Of a stretch of 64,000 bases of DNA, positions 43,205 through 54,774 are shown piece by piece (within the stretch, counting starts at the first letter, position 1; every line of letters begins with the position of its first letter). The position numbers were made by a program, and so were the translations under genes. Origin of the DNA: Sorex araneus (taxonomy: Eukaryota; Chordata; Mammalia; Eulipotyphla; Soricidae); contig NC_073313.1 of NCBI RefSeq assembly GCF_027595985.1, positions 85,418,899 through 85,482,898 of the forward strand, given 5' to 3'. Under the pieces are notes generated by a model. The model saw only the letters and a list, made by a program, of their open reading frames with translations, was not told the DNA's origin and made no database searches.

Positions 43205-44125
43205 CAAAAGTATAATAAACTCTTCTGTATCTCTGTATGTAGCACATTGTTAGAATACAGTGTACACTGTATCTTATATTATACTGTGAGTTACTCTGAG
43301 ACTATTAGGACTTATTAATTTCCCATGCTAAAAATGGTATGTAGCCTAGGGCCATGCAGGAAGCAGCTTACTGAATCACTGATTGAATCTAAGAAATTTT
43401 CCTTCACTTTCATTTTTAAAATCTTGGTCAATTACCTTAGCAAATTTTCTTTTCATTGCAGTTGTGAATCAAAATCTTGTCCTTTGATGGAGGAATATTA
43501 GCACTTTAGTGGTGATTGTGCTATGCTAACATCAAAAACATACAAACATCAATACTCAATGTTACCTCAATAAAAACACATTATGAGTTTTTCTTGCAAG
43601 TAAATAAATGGTAACTCAGCAGTGACAACCCATTCAGTTATAAGAAATTATCTGATACAAGGAAAGTCAGAAATTAAGAACAAAATTAGCATTTTTATGT
43701 AACCATTTTCTTCAACGTTTCAATCACTTGAACGTGCAGAAGTTTTCACCTATTTGCTTATATACCTTTTAAAGACATATTTATTAAAACAAAAGTTCTA
43801 TTAAAAAAGCACTTATCATTACTCAAGCTACACTATTCATCTGTTCTAAACTGTTGCATTAAATCAGTGTATGAGCCCACCATTCTACATGGTCATAATG
43901 TGATTTTATTGTGCGCTTAAAAAGCATCTGAGCTCGCTGAGGTTACATATCTATACTTGCTTATGACACCATTTTAGAGGGAAAATATTCCAACCAGAAG
44001 CAAAATATGTACTATTTTCTAGAATCTTCAAATCTCCTTCTCTTTAAAGTGATTCTACTTCAAATTGTTCACACTGAACAGAAAATTGAGAATTTTAAAT
44101 GGCCGGTCCAAATTCTAAGTTTGCC
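43205..44125. other. unassigned DNA
   Basis: AT-rich, no exon, RNA gene or repeat recognised. Confidence 0.4.
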
Positions 44126-44128
44126 AGA

Positions 44129-44205
44129 AGGCTGGCTTGTAGCTCAGTGGTAGGCTGACTGTCTTGCCCTGGTGTGGCTCTAAGTTCAATCCTAGTACTG
44201 AAAAC
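44129..44205 (+). mobile_element. tRNA-like SINE head
   Basis: GTAGCTCAGTGGTAGGCTGA and AAGTTCAATCCTAGTACTG give A and B boxes at tRNA spacing, but a cloverleaf does not close well, so this is a tRNA-derived repeat of another subtype and not a tRNA gene. Confidence 0.5.
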
Positions 44206-44275
44206 ACCTCTTTATTTTTCAGAGCAGAAAACACTTTTTTTCTAAAAGTCCATCAAAAGTCAGTGAATGAATGAG

Positions 44276-44450
44276 GGTCTTGAATGATAGTATAGGGGAA
44301 AGAGCCCTGGCCTGTACACCGCAGACCCGGGTCTACCAGCACTCAAGCACCACCAGGAGGAAAACCTGAGCACAGTCAAGAGCAATCAGCGAGGGTGTGT
44401 GGCCCAACCCGCCCCCCTCGACATGAAACAATTAAACCAGTGCCACTACA
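44276..44450 (+). mobile_element. SINE, diverged
   Basis: AATGATAGTATAGGGGAAAG head, AGACCCGGGTCTACCAGC, CAAGCACCACCAGGAGG, GTGTGTGGCCCAACCCG. Confidence 0.6.
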
Positions 44451-44639
44451 CAAATAAAAATTAAAAGGAGAGAAAAGAACTCAATGAGCACCTCAAAAAT
44501 GGCAGTGTATACAGTGCTTCTGGAATAATGAAATCAACGTAGGGCCTTGGCCTCTTCATTTGCCCCTGAGGCACAACTGCTGTTCCCTGACACTGGAGCC
44601 AGTGTGAAGCAGCGCACTGTGAACGCCATCACCCAGAAT

Positions 44640-45430
44640 CAGCCCCACCCGTGTCTGGGCCCTGGGGACCTTCTGAAGGAAGAGCTAGGAGGTGGGGAGG
44701 GCGGAAGAGAATTGTGGGTCGTCTAGCCAGAAGAGTCGCAACTACGACTCCCACAATCCTCCGCACACGGGGGCGTGGGTCCGCCGCTGCCCAATGGGCT
44801 GGCAGAACGGGCCACGGAAAACTACATTTCCCAGCAGGCAAAGGGCTCGGGCTGGCCGGTGTCTCTGACGCCCAATCGCGACGCCGGCGGGCCCGCGGCG
44901 TGAGAGCCTAGTCCCGCTCGGGCTTGGCGCGCGGCTGAGGCTTGACGAGGCAGTTGGGACTCCGAGGGTTCCCTGCCCGCCCAGAAACCGAGCGCTTTTG
45001 CACAGCTGCCCGAGGAGGTCAGAGAGGCAGGAGGCCCGAGGGGCCCGCGGGGAGGAGGGCGCTTCCGGGGCCGAGGTCCTCCGAGCCCGACTCCGCCCCG
45101 CTCCGCCTTGAAAGCCCGCGGGTGTCGGGGCGGGGAGGCGCGGGGGCCGGGCGTTTCTGAGCTCTCGCGCCAGTGCTCGGGGTGTGCGTAGCTGCTGCTC
45201 GCCCTCTGTCCTGCACACAGCCGAAGTTAGGGCTCCCTTCCAGAACCTTCCCTGGGCAGCCTCTGGAGTGTCCCGATTGCGTGCAGTTGTTGGTGGAGCA
45301 CTTTTTTTTTTTTGGTCTCTGCTCCTTGGCAGCTCAGGTTTGGGCACGTAGGCTCCTCTCAAATCACACCCTTCCCCGCGTCCGCCCGGCGTGTTCCGTG
45401 ACGCCCTTGCCACCGCCAGGGTTGGGGTGC
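44640..45430 (+). promoter_or_regulatory. CpG-island promoter
   Basis: The only long CpG-dense, GC-rich block in the window. No TATA box seen. It holds ACTACATTTCCCAGCAGGC (44821-44839) and ACTACGACTCCCACAATCC (44741-44759), both close to the ZNF143/THAP11 promoter element (ACTACAATTCCCAG), two CCAAT boxes (44791-44795 and 44872-44876) and GC boxes near 45100. The motifs sit 700-800 bp before the candidate first coding exon, so a 5' untranslated exon or a divergent transcript is possible. Confidence 0.85.
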
Positions 45431-45551
45431 GATGACTTTTCTCTCATTTTCTCTTTCTGATAACTTGGTTCCTGCAGTCACCACCACCTCGCTCTTTGTC
45501 CGATCGGGTCGTGTAGAGGGGACAGAGTGTCCTCCCAGTTCCCCAGAAGGG

Positions 45552-45642
45552 ATGGAAGAGAAGGGAAGGAATTTGGTGTTTAAAGGAAATCTGTCTGCGA
45601 TTCAGGGCAGGGTTCTGGAGCGAATAAATGAGTACATGGCAG
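45552..45642 (+). CDS. candidate first coding exon of an unidentified gene
   Basis: ATG at 45552 with G at -3 and +4, encoding MEEKGRNLVFKGNLSAIQGR and then VLERINEYMA, followed by the donor GGCAG/GTTAGA at 45642/45643. It lies just downstream of the CpG island. The open frame extends upstream of the ATG to 45432, so another start is conceivable. The peptide looks like a natural, mixed amphipathic sequence, but I do not recognise the family. The codon split at the donor (one base) matches the exon at 46247. Evidence is structural only. Confidence 0.5.
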
Positions 45643-46246
45643 GTTAGACCTATTTTCAAAACATTGCTTGCCAGCAAAGACTGGTAGCACGAATGCCGAC
45701 CGTCATTTAGAGGCGCGCCACCCACAGAATAAAGCAGACAGCAAAACACGTCGTGTTAGTCATTTTATTAATATAAACACGTACAAAATGGGCTGAGGGA
45801 TTAGTGGAAGGGGATTCTGATGGGGACCGGGTGAGTTGGTCAATGGAAGGTTAAACTTAATCGAGAAACGGAAGCACTTTTCCAGACCAATCCTGGTGGA
45901 CTTTGTCGAGGAGGTGAATTTTAATTTGGGCCCTAAAGGGCTAAGGGGGATTTTTAAATGGACATCGAAGAAGGAAGAAGGAAGAAAACTGCTTCCTGTT
46001 CCTGGAGATTGGAGTTGGAATTTGAGAAGGGCAGATAGAAAAGGGATTACTTGTGTGACCTTACCTAAGCTGGAATACAAGGTATAAGAAGGGTGAGATC
46101 TGGGAAGAGCATTGAAAAGAAAAGTTGGGGATCATAATAACAGGGTCCTTTGAAGCATCCATATAATTTGAATATTATTCTGTGTCAAAATTAAAAACAA
46201 AAAACTAAGATTGGGTTATATTTGTGTGTGTTTTTTTTTATCCTAG
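45643..46246. other. candidate intron
   Basis: No repeat family recognised between the two candidate exons. Confidence 0.4.
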
Positions 46247-46296
46247 GAAGACCTGATTTGAGATCAATTCTTGGAGAACACAAAAGAAGTGTGCTG
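46247..46296 (+). CDS. candidate second coding exon
   Basis: A T-rich tract and TATCCTAG acceptor precede 46247, and the donor CTG/GTACGT follows 46296. Joined to the exon ending at 45642 it stays open and adds GRPDLRSILGEHKRSVL. Exon length 50 bp, phase 1 in and phase 0 out. I found no convincing third exon in the window; 52112-52224 was considered and rejected. Confidence 0.5.
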
Positions 46297-46599
46297 GTAC
46301 GTTCCAAGTGTGTCTAATTCAAATGCAAGAACTTTGTCTTATAAACTTTTATTTGTCGCTATCCTTAGCTACACTCTAGCTACACCATATAGCTGTCGAT
46401 TTTAAAGCCTGATTATAGAAATTGGTTTGCCTCAAGAATACATATCTGGCCTTATGAATCATATTACCAGAATTCTAATAATTCCACTGGGTCATAATAC
46501 CTGCTATTTATCGAAACCCAGGAATGTTCCAGTTACTCTGATAAGGGGTCAGGCATCAATTTTATTGGTAATGTGGGAGAGAAGTATAGCTGTACCTCC

Positions 46600-46845
46600 A
46601 AAACACAGACTGGCAGCGCTGAAAACATGAAATCTAACCTGCACCCACAGAACTTTGTAATTTACCCGTCAAAGTGGCAGGCAGGAGGTGGGGGCAGTAG
46701 TGAGGTAGTGGCATGAAGTATGGGGATACTGGTGGAGAGAAGTTGACACTGTGATTGCTGTTGCGATATATGCCTAAAATTCAACTCTCAATAACTTTGT
46801 AAATCACAGTTCTTTAAATAAATAATTATTAAAAAAATTAGATAA
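46600..46845 (+). mobile_element. old L1 3' UTR
   Basis: GGGGATACTGGTGGAGAGAAG, AACTCTCAATAACTTTGTAA and an A-rich AATAAATAATTATTAAAAAA end. Confidence 0.65.
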
Positions 46846-46890
46846 GATGTTGCAGCGAGCTCTTGAATAGTAAAGAGGAGTTTTATTCTT

Positions 46891-47062
46891 GGGATTCAGA
46901 GCGATACTGCAGTGGGTGGGGCATTTACCTTAAATGTGGCTAACCTGGGTTCAATCCCCGGCAACCCATGTGGTCCCCCAAGCCCACCAATAGTGATCCT
47001 TGAGAGCAAAGCCAAGAGTAAGCCCTGACCACACCTGGGTGTGGCCCCCAAATAAAAATATC
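46891..47062 (+). mobile_element. SINE, A-tail type
   Basis: CAGAGCGATACTGCAGTGGG, ACCTGGGTTCAATCCCCGG, GTGATCCTTGAGAGCAAAG, GGCCCCCAAATAAAAATA. Confidence 0.8.
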
Positions 47063-47123
47063 AAGAGTCTCACATCTACTCTAGAAGAGGAAACTAAAAA
47101 CTAGAGGAGTTACACAACCTCCC

Positions 47124-47127
<4 letters not shown>

Positions 47128-47177
<50 letters not shown>

Positions 47178-47212
47178 ATATGTGTTATGTGTCTATGTGT
47201 ATGTATATATAT
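47128..47212. repeat. (TA)n / (TG)n microsatellite
   Basis: About 40 bp of pure TA followed by mixed TG and TATG words. Confidence 0.95.
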
Positions 47213-48261
47213 CTAGTAAGGAGTGAGTTAGCTTCTGGGTGTGTATATTTCTGATTCCAAAGCCCATGCATTGTCCATTATGGTTTTCTGGTTCTACTGT
47301 TCACTTCTGTTCTTGCTTCTTCTGTGGTAAGGAGAAAGTATTCTCAAGTTTGGTTGATTATTCTGGCAGAAATCCAAATGATTCACTTTTAGTTTCTATG
47401 TCAGTATGTATCTGCAGTAAAGGAGCTGCCAAGACCAATTTAGCTTAACTGCTGTTGCAGACATAGCTAATTGTGTCTGCCAAAACTATAGTCAGTATAG
47501 CTATTTCTGAATTAGCTGGTTTTTTTAAAAAATAAAATATGTCATACCTCTAAGCTATTTGGCCCTGGGCAGTGCATTAGATTTTATTTTATTTTTGTTT
47601 TTATATGACCTTCTAGATCATTAACTCTCCTCCATGACCTTTGCCCACATAACATTTTTAGGATGAAACAAAGTGAGAGTGTGAGCACTCTCTGGGTCTG
47701 GTTGTGTAGATAGAGTTCCATAATTCTAAGCTACGGAATGTATAGTATAACAGCCACGCAGGGTTATGGAGGGTAAAGGAAGGATGGACTGACTCCAACT
47801 GGGAGTCAGGGAGCAGGGTTCTAAGGAAGTGACAAAAAACGTAGATTTGAAGGACAGTGAGTTTTCTAAGCAGAGATAAGTAGAGAGGAGGCATTACAGA
47901 TAGAGGGAACAGTCTGTGAAAGACATGACTACATAAGAGCAAGGCTTGCCCATTCAAAATTGAGAAGTTCAGTATAACTGGGTGGGTACAGGTTATTTAA
48001 CAGAAGGAAGTATGTATAAGTGGCAGAAGAGTCTGGAAAGATAGGTTGGGACTGATTTGTGAAGAATCTTGATTGTAATCCTGAGAAGTTTGGATGTGCT
48101 CCCATACACCAGTGTTTCTCAAGATGTAGGACATCTGCCAGTGTTGGTTATGTTCCCCCACAAAATATTATAAAATATTATATATATTTGTGTCTAATAA
48201 AAGGCTTAACTGAATTGCATCATTAAACCTAATTTCATTTAGAATATGCTCTGGTGAAAAA
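47213..48261. other. unassigned DNA
   Basis: Probably intronic if the gene at 45552 is real. No exon seen. Confidence 0.4.
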
Positions 48262-48640
48262 TAGAAAGTAGAAAGGTGCCTGTCAAGAAGGCAGGCTGGG
48301 GCTGGAGCGATAGCACAGCAGGTCGGGTGTTTGCCTTGCACTTGGCCGACCAGGGTTGGATTCCCAGCATCCCATATGGTCGCTGGAGCACCACCAGGAG
48401 TAATTCCTGAGTGCAGATCCAGGAGTAACCCCTTGTGCATCGCCAGGTGTGACCCAAAAGCAAAAAAAAAAAAAGAGGGCAGGCTGAGGGTTGGAGCCTT
48501 ATGTAGGGAACCTGGGAACATCGGTGGAGGGAAGTTGAATGGTGGTGGGATCCGTGCTACAGTACAGTCTGTCGAAAACTCAAACTATGACTCAATTTGT
48601 AGATCATACTGCTTTAATTAAAAATATTTAAAATAAAATA
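48262..48640 (+). mobile_element. old L1 3' UTR split by a SINE
   Basis: GTCAAGAAGGCAGGCTG before and GAGGGTTGGAGCCTTATG after the SINE, as in the L1 at 5670-5845; A-rich end near 48630. Confidence 0.75.
48299..48477 (+). mobile_element. near-consensus SINE, A-tail type
   Basis: Starts GGGCTGGAGCGATAGCACAG and ends with GTGTGACCCAAAAGC and A12. GGCAGGCTG flanks both sides (48290-48298 and 48478-48486). The best full-length example of this family on the + strand. Confidence 0.95.
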
Positions 48641-48881
48641 TTTAAAAAGAAAGAAAATCAGTTTTCAGTTGATTTAAAGATATAGTAAGAAAATAGTAGT
48701 ATACATGTTTGAATATGGTAAGATCACTAAGTAACACACAACTGAAATTGAAAAATACTGCTTGTGAGTAATAATAAACCATTAACTTCTTTTAGAAGAG
48801 GAATACTGTTTTTCACTTCAGGATACGCTGGAATGAGCACCCTAGAGAACAATGAATGAGAGAGGGAACAGATTAGACATA

Positions 48882-48900
48882 TTTCATCATCATCATCATC
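48882..48900. repeat. (TCA)n
   Basis: TTCATCATCATCATCATCA, directly at the tail side of the following SINE, so perhaps its 3' tail. Confidence 0.85.
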
Positions 48901-49126
48901 ACTGTCATCCCGTTGCTCATTGATTTGCTTGAGCGGGCACTAGTAATGTCTCCATTGTGAGACCTGTTGTTACTGTTTTTGGCATATCGAATACGTCACG
49001 GGTAGCTTGCCAGGCTCTGCCATGCGGGCAAGATATTCTTGGTAGCTTGCCAGGCTCTCCGAGAGGGATGGAGGAATTGAACCCCGGTTGGTCGCGTGCA
49101 AGGCAAATGCCCTACCCGCTGTGCTG
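48888..49126 (-). mobile_element. RTE-tailed SINE
   Basis: CACTGTCATCCCGTTGCTCA, GGGCACTAGTAATGTCTCC, CTTGCCAGGCTCTCCGAGAG, CGCGTGCAAGGCAAATGCCC; the head stops at GCTGTGCTG. Confidence 0.9.
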
Positions 49127-50289
49127 CACAAAGAAGCTAGAGATATTTAGGAGGTAGAATTAGTAAGATTTGGTAGATGTGAGTATTATTATTTTAGCAG
49201 TAACATCAGAATTATTTTAGAAAACTGTGCCACTGTCATCTTTTCTGTTCTAAGGTGAGCATATTCTTGTTCAAACAGACTCTGTACATTAACAGTGGGA
49301 ACTGAGGTCACAAATAGGTTTGAATTCCACCAAACATCTTTACTGCCTTACTGAGCATCCCTCCTTTATGACTTCTTTGGTACCAATACCCCTATGTAGC
49401 CTTCCTTTCTCCACCCCTTATACACATGCATGCATACAGAGAGCAATGTTAGGTTCATGACATTCACAGGACCTTTGTCCTAGCCTATACCACATTAGAG
49501 TGTGTTGATCTATGGACATATCTAGACTGTGACATGTCTAGACCACCTAGACTATGAGCCTTTTGAGAGTAGGCACTTGGATTTACTTATTCCATACCTC
49601 TAGCATCCAGTGCAACATTTGCTATATGGTTGAAACTTAATAAGTGGTTATTGGACCAGGGAAAAACTGAATCAGTAGATCTTGCTACTCATACCAAACA
49701 CTTCAAAAGCTGAACTGTTTTCCTGTTTTTTTTTTTTTTTTTTTTTTTTTTGCTGAAGTCAGGTGTCTACATAACGAGAGGTGATTTTCTTCCCAAATTT
49801 CCCCATTCTCCTTTGGTGAAAGAAAAAGATCTTTTTCTTTATTATAATTTATGTTCCCAGAGAACTTTTCCTTAGGCCTGGCCATTGTTTTGCTTTTCAT
49901 AGAATTCACATTGCTTTTGTCCCAATATTCTGTCAATGATTAATTCTTTTTCTCCACCCACCGAGCCCTGTTGACTTTGTCCTTGAAATCACACTCAAAT
50001 ATGTCTCTTCCTCCTCGTGGACACTGCTGGTGTAACTGTAATTTGATAGGGTCCTTCTGAGATAAAATTGTCAGTATACATTCAAAAGTATCAAAGTTCA
50101 ATAAATTTCCAAAATCTTAGTTCCCAGGGATGTCTATCCCAGAATTGTATTTAGTGACAACAAGAACAACAGCACACACACAGAGGAAGAAAACAAAGGA
50201 AAGGATGGAGGGAAGAAGGAAGTAACAAAAGAAGGGAAGGAGGGAGGAGGGAAGGGAGCACATTTTAAATTTTATTCTTACTATTTTTT
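49127..50289. other. unassigned DNA with a T28 run (49724-49751) and a purine-rich stretch (50160-50260)
   Basis: No exon recognised. The purine-rich part consists of GAAGGGAAGGAGGGAGG-like words. Confidence 0.45.
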
Positions 50290-50443
50290 TGGTTAGGGGG
50301 ATATACCTGGGTGGTGCTGAGAGGTAACTCGCGGCTTTACACTCAGGAATTATTCCTGGTGGTAGTTGGAGGACCATATGAGATACCACAGATTGAACCC
50401 AAGTCAACTGTATATATAGTGCTGTACTATCTTGCCAGCTCCC
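50290..50443 (-). mobile_element. SINE, diverged
   Basis: CTCAGGAATTATTCCTGGTG and GACCATATGAGATACC, antisense; ends near CTTGCCAGCTCC. Confidence 0.7.
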
Positions 50444-50628
50444 TGGAAACATATTTTTTAAATATCCAATATTAGAGGTTTGAGTTAAATAAGTTATGGT
50501 ACATCCTTAGAATGAATTACTAAGTAACAGTGTTGAGTTGATGTTACCAAAGAATATTTGATGATGCAGAATTTTTTTTTGTGGTATAAGCACATCTTGG
50601 GTGTTTGCATACTAAAGTATTCTGTAGT

Positions 50629-50790
50629 GCCAGAGAGAATACAACGGACAGGACACTTGCCTTTCATGCAGCCAACCCAGGTAAGGTCCTCAGCACCCCA
50701 TAAGGTCCTTTGAGCATCACTATGAGTGATGCCTGGGTGTAGAGTCACGAGTAAGCACTAAGCACCACTGACCATGACCCCAGACTGAAG
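50629..50790 (+). mobile_element. SINE, A-tail type
   Basis: GTGCCAGAGAGAATACAACG head, CAGCACCCCATAAGGTCC, GAGTCACGAGTAAGCACTAA. Confidence 0.75.
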
Positions 50791-53709
50791 TAAGTTTATA
50801 ATAAAAGGACAAAAATATTAACAGAAATTTGCTATAAATTATAAGAAGTCTGTGTTTAACATATCACATATTTTCATTTTCTAATATATGAAGATATATT
50901 TGTTGATTTTTTAAAAGGTTTTCAAAAGTGTATTCCCCATTATCACCCCAATTAGCATTGCCATTTTCTGGGGCACAGCATCTACTCACCTGTCCCCATA
51001 ATCTACATATGATTTCTACCAGAGGTTACTTCTGCTTGCATCTTTCATAGCTCTTGTTCCATTCTCCATTAGTGCTGATGGGATTTTTATAAATCCACGT
51101 CTGAAGCTATTTGGCTCCCTGTAAAATATTTCAAAGGCTATTGTCCTCAAGATAAAAACCCAAATCTCTTAGACTAGCTTATAAGACTTGAAAATAATCT
51201 CCTGTTTTTTTTTTTCTCCAGCATAATGTTTTTTCTTATAATTTTGCTTTTTTATTAAGGTCATAGGCCAGTTCCTGGCACTTAATATGTATTTAGTTAA
51301 TGCCAGCCAACCGTAGTTGTAGATAGAAGGTAGGGGTTAACTCTTATATGCCAGTCAGTCCACCAGTGGTCATTCACTTTATCCTCAGAGAAAAATACTA
51401 CAGAAGTAAAATAGCTACCCCTATTTTTAGGTGAGGAAAATTAATTATTTTAAAAAGTGGGTGTTTCCCCCCGTGCCCCTGGAACCATCCATATTCCATG
51501 TAACTCCATCCTTTTACTTCATGGGGCTCTTTCCTCTCTCTGGAGAAACCTGTGGCCTTTCTGGAGGGCATTTTCTTTCTTTTCCCTTTCTTTTACTTTA
51601 TTTTATTATTATTTCTTTTAGGTCAATAGCCACTTGGGCCATGATATAATGATTTTATTTTGTTTTGATGTAGCAAGCTGTTCATACTAATTTGACCTTT
51701 GACCAAGTAGTGTAGATAATAGTCATTACAAACAGGAACAGCCTGGTGTGAATTTCAGGAAAGGAAAAGTAGGGGAAACTCGCAAGCAGAAATGTTGAAT
51801 GAAGGCACCCCATATGGAGGTCTTAGGGCCACACTCTCAATGGTTGCCTCTGCTCTTGATCTATGGCATTTGGGGGCCACTCCCAAGCCATGCTCAGGAG
51901 GCCCATGGGTCCCACTGGCCATTCTCAGCCAACCAGACCAGCAGTTTAAGACATGACAATGCTTTGGAGATCAGGTTCTTACATTCTTTGGGGTTTATTG
52001 CCATTGTATTACAACTTCTCATAGTGTTGTCCAAATTTCATAGGGTGTGACATTCATTCCAGTAATCACTTAGACCTTTGGGAGCCTTCAAGTATCTGCT
52101 TTCCTTATTTTCTAGACGCTGTTCTTCATGCACACACTGCCATCTCTCTGAGGATTGCAGAGGTGTTGGCCAGATTTTTATCTCCAGGCCTAGATCAGAT
52201 GTTGTGTGGTTTAGTGAACCTCTAAGGCAGTGTCGGGGAGCACAGAGTTTGGATTCTGTGTATTGGAGATCATTCTTGCAAAAACTACCTGAGCTATTCA
52301 TAGTGATTTTGGAATAGGAGACAGACTCAAGATTGTGCACATGAAAGTTTTTCTTTTACAGAAAAGAAAAACTTATGGCAGGACTGGAATGCAGTATGGC
52401 TAAGAATGAACTTAACACTGTGGTGCAGATGATATAGGGAGAGGTAAAGAGAGGTGGGAGAAAGTGGGGAGAGAAATAATGGGTGGGGAGAGGGAGAGAG
52501 AGAGCAAGAGACAGAGAGAGCAAGCGAGCAAGCACCAGTCTCTACCAAAGTGGGTCCAGAAACACATCCAGCATCTTACAACTCCTTCATTTGTGCATTT
52601 ATATTTAACCCCAGGGGAACACCTGGAATCCGTGCCCAGAATCAGTGTTCTGTCTTAGGGCGTGCCTTCTGTGAGCAGTTGATGTCCTGTGTGCCTAAGG
52701 CTCTCCTAGACAACTAATTGATGAATTGCTTGCTCAGGCCCAAACTGCATGCAGTTTGGTAGCAGAAGACACAGGGAATGAACATTGTCTGAGCCTCTGC
52801 AGGAAACGCTAATAAATATGTTCAGGAATCTAGCAGAGAAAGCTGTACGGTGTCATGGCCTTAGAGGGCTGGACTGGGAGTAGCCTCATACAAGATACAG
52901 GAGCCAGCCTTTGGCTAAGAAGTATTTTCTTACCTCCTTCCATCTCTCCCTTTGATACAACCTAATTTTAAAAAAGCAGATGAAACTGGGTAGAAAACAA
53001 TTTTATTAATGTTTGAAAGAAAAAATAAGTCCAAATCCTTTGCTAAATAGCAGTTCTCTTCATTTTCCTGCAGACCCTGCCAGTCTTTGCATACAGACTT
53101 TGTTCATTTGCTCAGGCAAATTATATGTGACCACAGCGTTAATGCGAACAGCCGAGACTGACATGATCTCACCATGTCACATTGTGCTAATGTACAAAAT
53201 TTTTCTATTGTGTATATAATGCTTCATGCAGTAGAGACGGAATAGCTCCAATTGCTCTGTTTTTCTTTCTGGTTTGAAATTCTAGGTCTTTTGGGATGGG
53301 GATGTCACAGAAAGCTCAGGAAAACTATGATAGAATTGAATGTACAAGAAATTATGTATCCCATGGGAGCCAATGTCATTGGTTAATTTATTTTTTAAAA
53401 TGTCATGTAGATGTATTTTCTAGCAATCTCTCCCTAGGGAAGACCGTGGTTGAATTCAACTGTTAATCCTGTTTACACAATGCAGCCCCATGCGTGTACT
53501 ATATTCTTGCATTGTTAAGTGATCTTAAGACATATGTAGTGGATTAGCATATGACATATAATCAGGTGAATCAGATAGAGATATCTGATTTTTCTCTACA
53601 AAAAAAAGTATCAGTTTTCACATTTCACTCAGGATCATGTGGCCTGGCCTTTTCCTTCATTTTCCTTATAAATAATCCTTGTGCATAAATTGATGCTCTT
53701 TATATTTTT
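50791..53709. other. unassigned DNA; (GA)-rich stretch at 52440-52525
   Basis: No exon with convincing splice signals. A SINE-like relic may lie near 51850-51930 (GCCACTCCCAAGCCATGCTC). Confidence 0.4.
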
Positions 53710-53726
53710 AAAAATTTTTATTAGTG
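53710..53726. repeat. target duplication of the HSPE1 retrocopy, left
   Basis: AAAAATTTTTATTAGTG; the right copy at 54291-54307 differs at one base (T to C). The sequence is itself the T-rich end of an antisense L1 tail. Confidence 0.85.
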
Positions 53727-54290
53727 GGATTGTGGGACTCTCCGTTCGGCGGCGTGAGTGCAGAGCTCAGGAGTGCGGCAGTCGGCGTCATGGCAGGACA
53801 AGCATTTAGAAAATTTCTTCCGTTCTTTGACCGGGTATTAGTTGAGAGGAGTGCGGCTGAAACTGTAACCAAAGGAGGCATTATGCTTCCTGAGAAATCT
53901 CAAGGAAAGGTGTTGCAAGCCACGGTGGTTGCTGTTGGGTCGGGCTCAAAAGGGAAGGGTGGAGAAATTCAACCAGTTAGTGTAAAAGTTGGAGATAAAG
54001 TACTTCTACCAGAATACGGAGGCACCAAAGTGGTTCTAGATGACAAGGATTATTTCTTGTTTAGAGACGGTGACATTCTTGGAAAGTATGTAGATTGAAA
54101 TACCACTGTTGAAATGGCATCCCATGAAGCTGCCCATTCCACTGAAGTTCTGAAATCTTTCATCATGTAAATAATTTCCATGTCTCTTTTATAATAAACT
54201 AGTGATACCCAAACTAATGACAACAGTCTCTAACTTTTAGTTTCACTGTACTGATATAAATGCTTCTAAATAAAAATATATATAAATGAA
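53727..54290 (+). mobile_element. HSPE1: retroposed HSPE1 cDNA with UTRs
   Basis: Intronless copy with about 63 bp of 5' UTR, the full coding region and a 3' UTR holding AATAAA at 54193-54198 and again at 54269-54274. Flanked by a 17-bp target duplication, with only a short A-run at the end. L1-mediated retroposition is the expected origin. Confidence 0.93.
53790..54098 (+). CDS. HSPE1: 10-kDa chaperonin HSP10, intact retrocopy ORF
   Basis: 102 codons with start and stop, the exact length of mammalian mitochondrial HSP10. Begins MAGQAFRKFLPFFDRV; from memory the mammalian protein has Leu where this has Phe at residue 12, and I see no other difference. The mobile loop (AAETVTKGGIMLPEKSQG, about residues 22-40) and the ending GDILGKYVD are present. 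The parent protein caps HSP60 in the mitochondrial matrix. The ATG context GGCGTCATGG includes the parental 5' UTR, and an in-frame upstream extension to 53724 exists but is UTR. Whether the copy is transcribed cannot be seen; no promoter is evident upstream. It is most likely a processed pseudogene or retrogene, not the parental locus. Confidence 0.9.
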   Translation: MAGQAFRKFLPFFDRVLVERSAAETVTKGGIMLPEKSQGKVLQATVVAVGSGSKGKGGEIQPVSVKVGDKVLLPEYGGTKVVLDDKDYFLFRDGDILGKYVD

Positions 54291-54302
54291 AAAAATTTTT
54301 AC

Positions 54303-54485
54303 TAGTGAATCACCGTGAGGTACAGTTACAGACTTACAACTTTTTGTGCTTGTGTTTCAGTCATACAATGCTCAAGTACCCATCCCTCCACCAGTGCCCA
54401 TTCTCCACCACCGATGATCCCAGTATCCCTCCCACCCCCCACCTCATCCCCACCACCTCACCCAACCTCTGTGGCAGGGCATTAT
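54303..54485 (-). mobile_element. L1 3' UTR, target of the HSPE1 insertion
   Basis: AGTGAATCACCGTGAGGTAC, CCCATCCCTCCACCAGTGCCC. Its T-rich end is at 53710-53726, on the other side of the HSPE1 copy, so the L1 was there first. Confidence 0.85.
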
Positions 54486-54617
54486 CAAAATGGCAGTACT
54501 CCCCAAAGCACTATACAAATTCAATAGATGCTCTTTAAAGGACACTAGTCCTAAACATAAATCCTCTATATAAAATGACATTACCTCAAAAGGATTTGTC
54601 ACTTTTAAAGAATTTAT

Positions 54618-54774
54618 TTAGCTTTCGGGCCACCTGGCAGTGGTTTACTCCTGGGTCTGTAATCAGGGGTCACACCTGGTGGGGCTCGGGGGATCATATG
54701 GTATGCTGGGGATAGAACCTAGCTCGGCTGAGTGCTGGGTTAGGCTCTTCCACTGTAACTCCTCGCCAGTCCCA
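54618..54774 (-). mobile_element. SINE, A-tail type
   Basis: CAGGGGTCACACCTGGTGGG, GATCATATGGTATGCTGG, CTCCTCGCCAGTCCC, antisense. Confidence 0.75.

Noticed and set aside
44129-44205. tRNA gene
   Set aside because: A and B boxes are there but the acceptor and anticodon stems do not pair; fits a tRNA-derived SINE.
44742-45413. 223-codon frame on the minus strand
   Set aside because: It lies wholly in the CpG island, where stop codons are rare; the R, P, A, G-rich peptide has no domain.
52112-52224. Possible further exon (acceptor TTTCTAG, open stretch to a stop)
   Set aside because: The phase does not fit the exon at 46247-46296, there is no donor, and no linking exon is visible.
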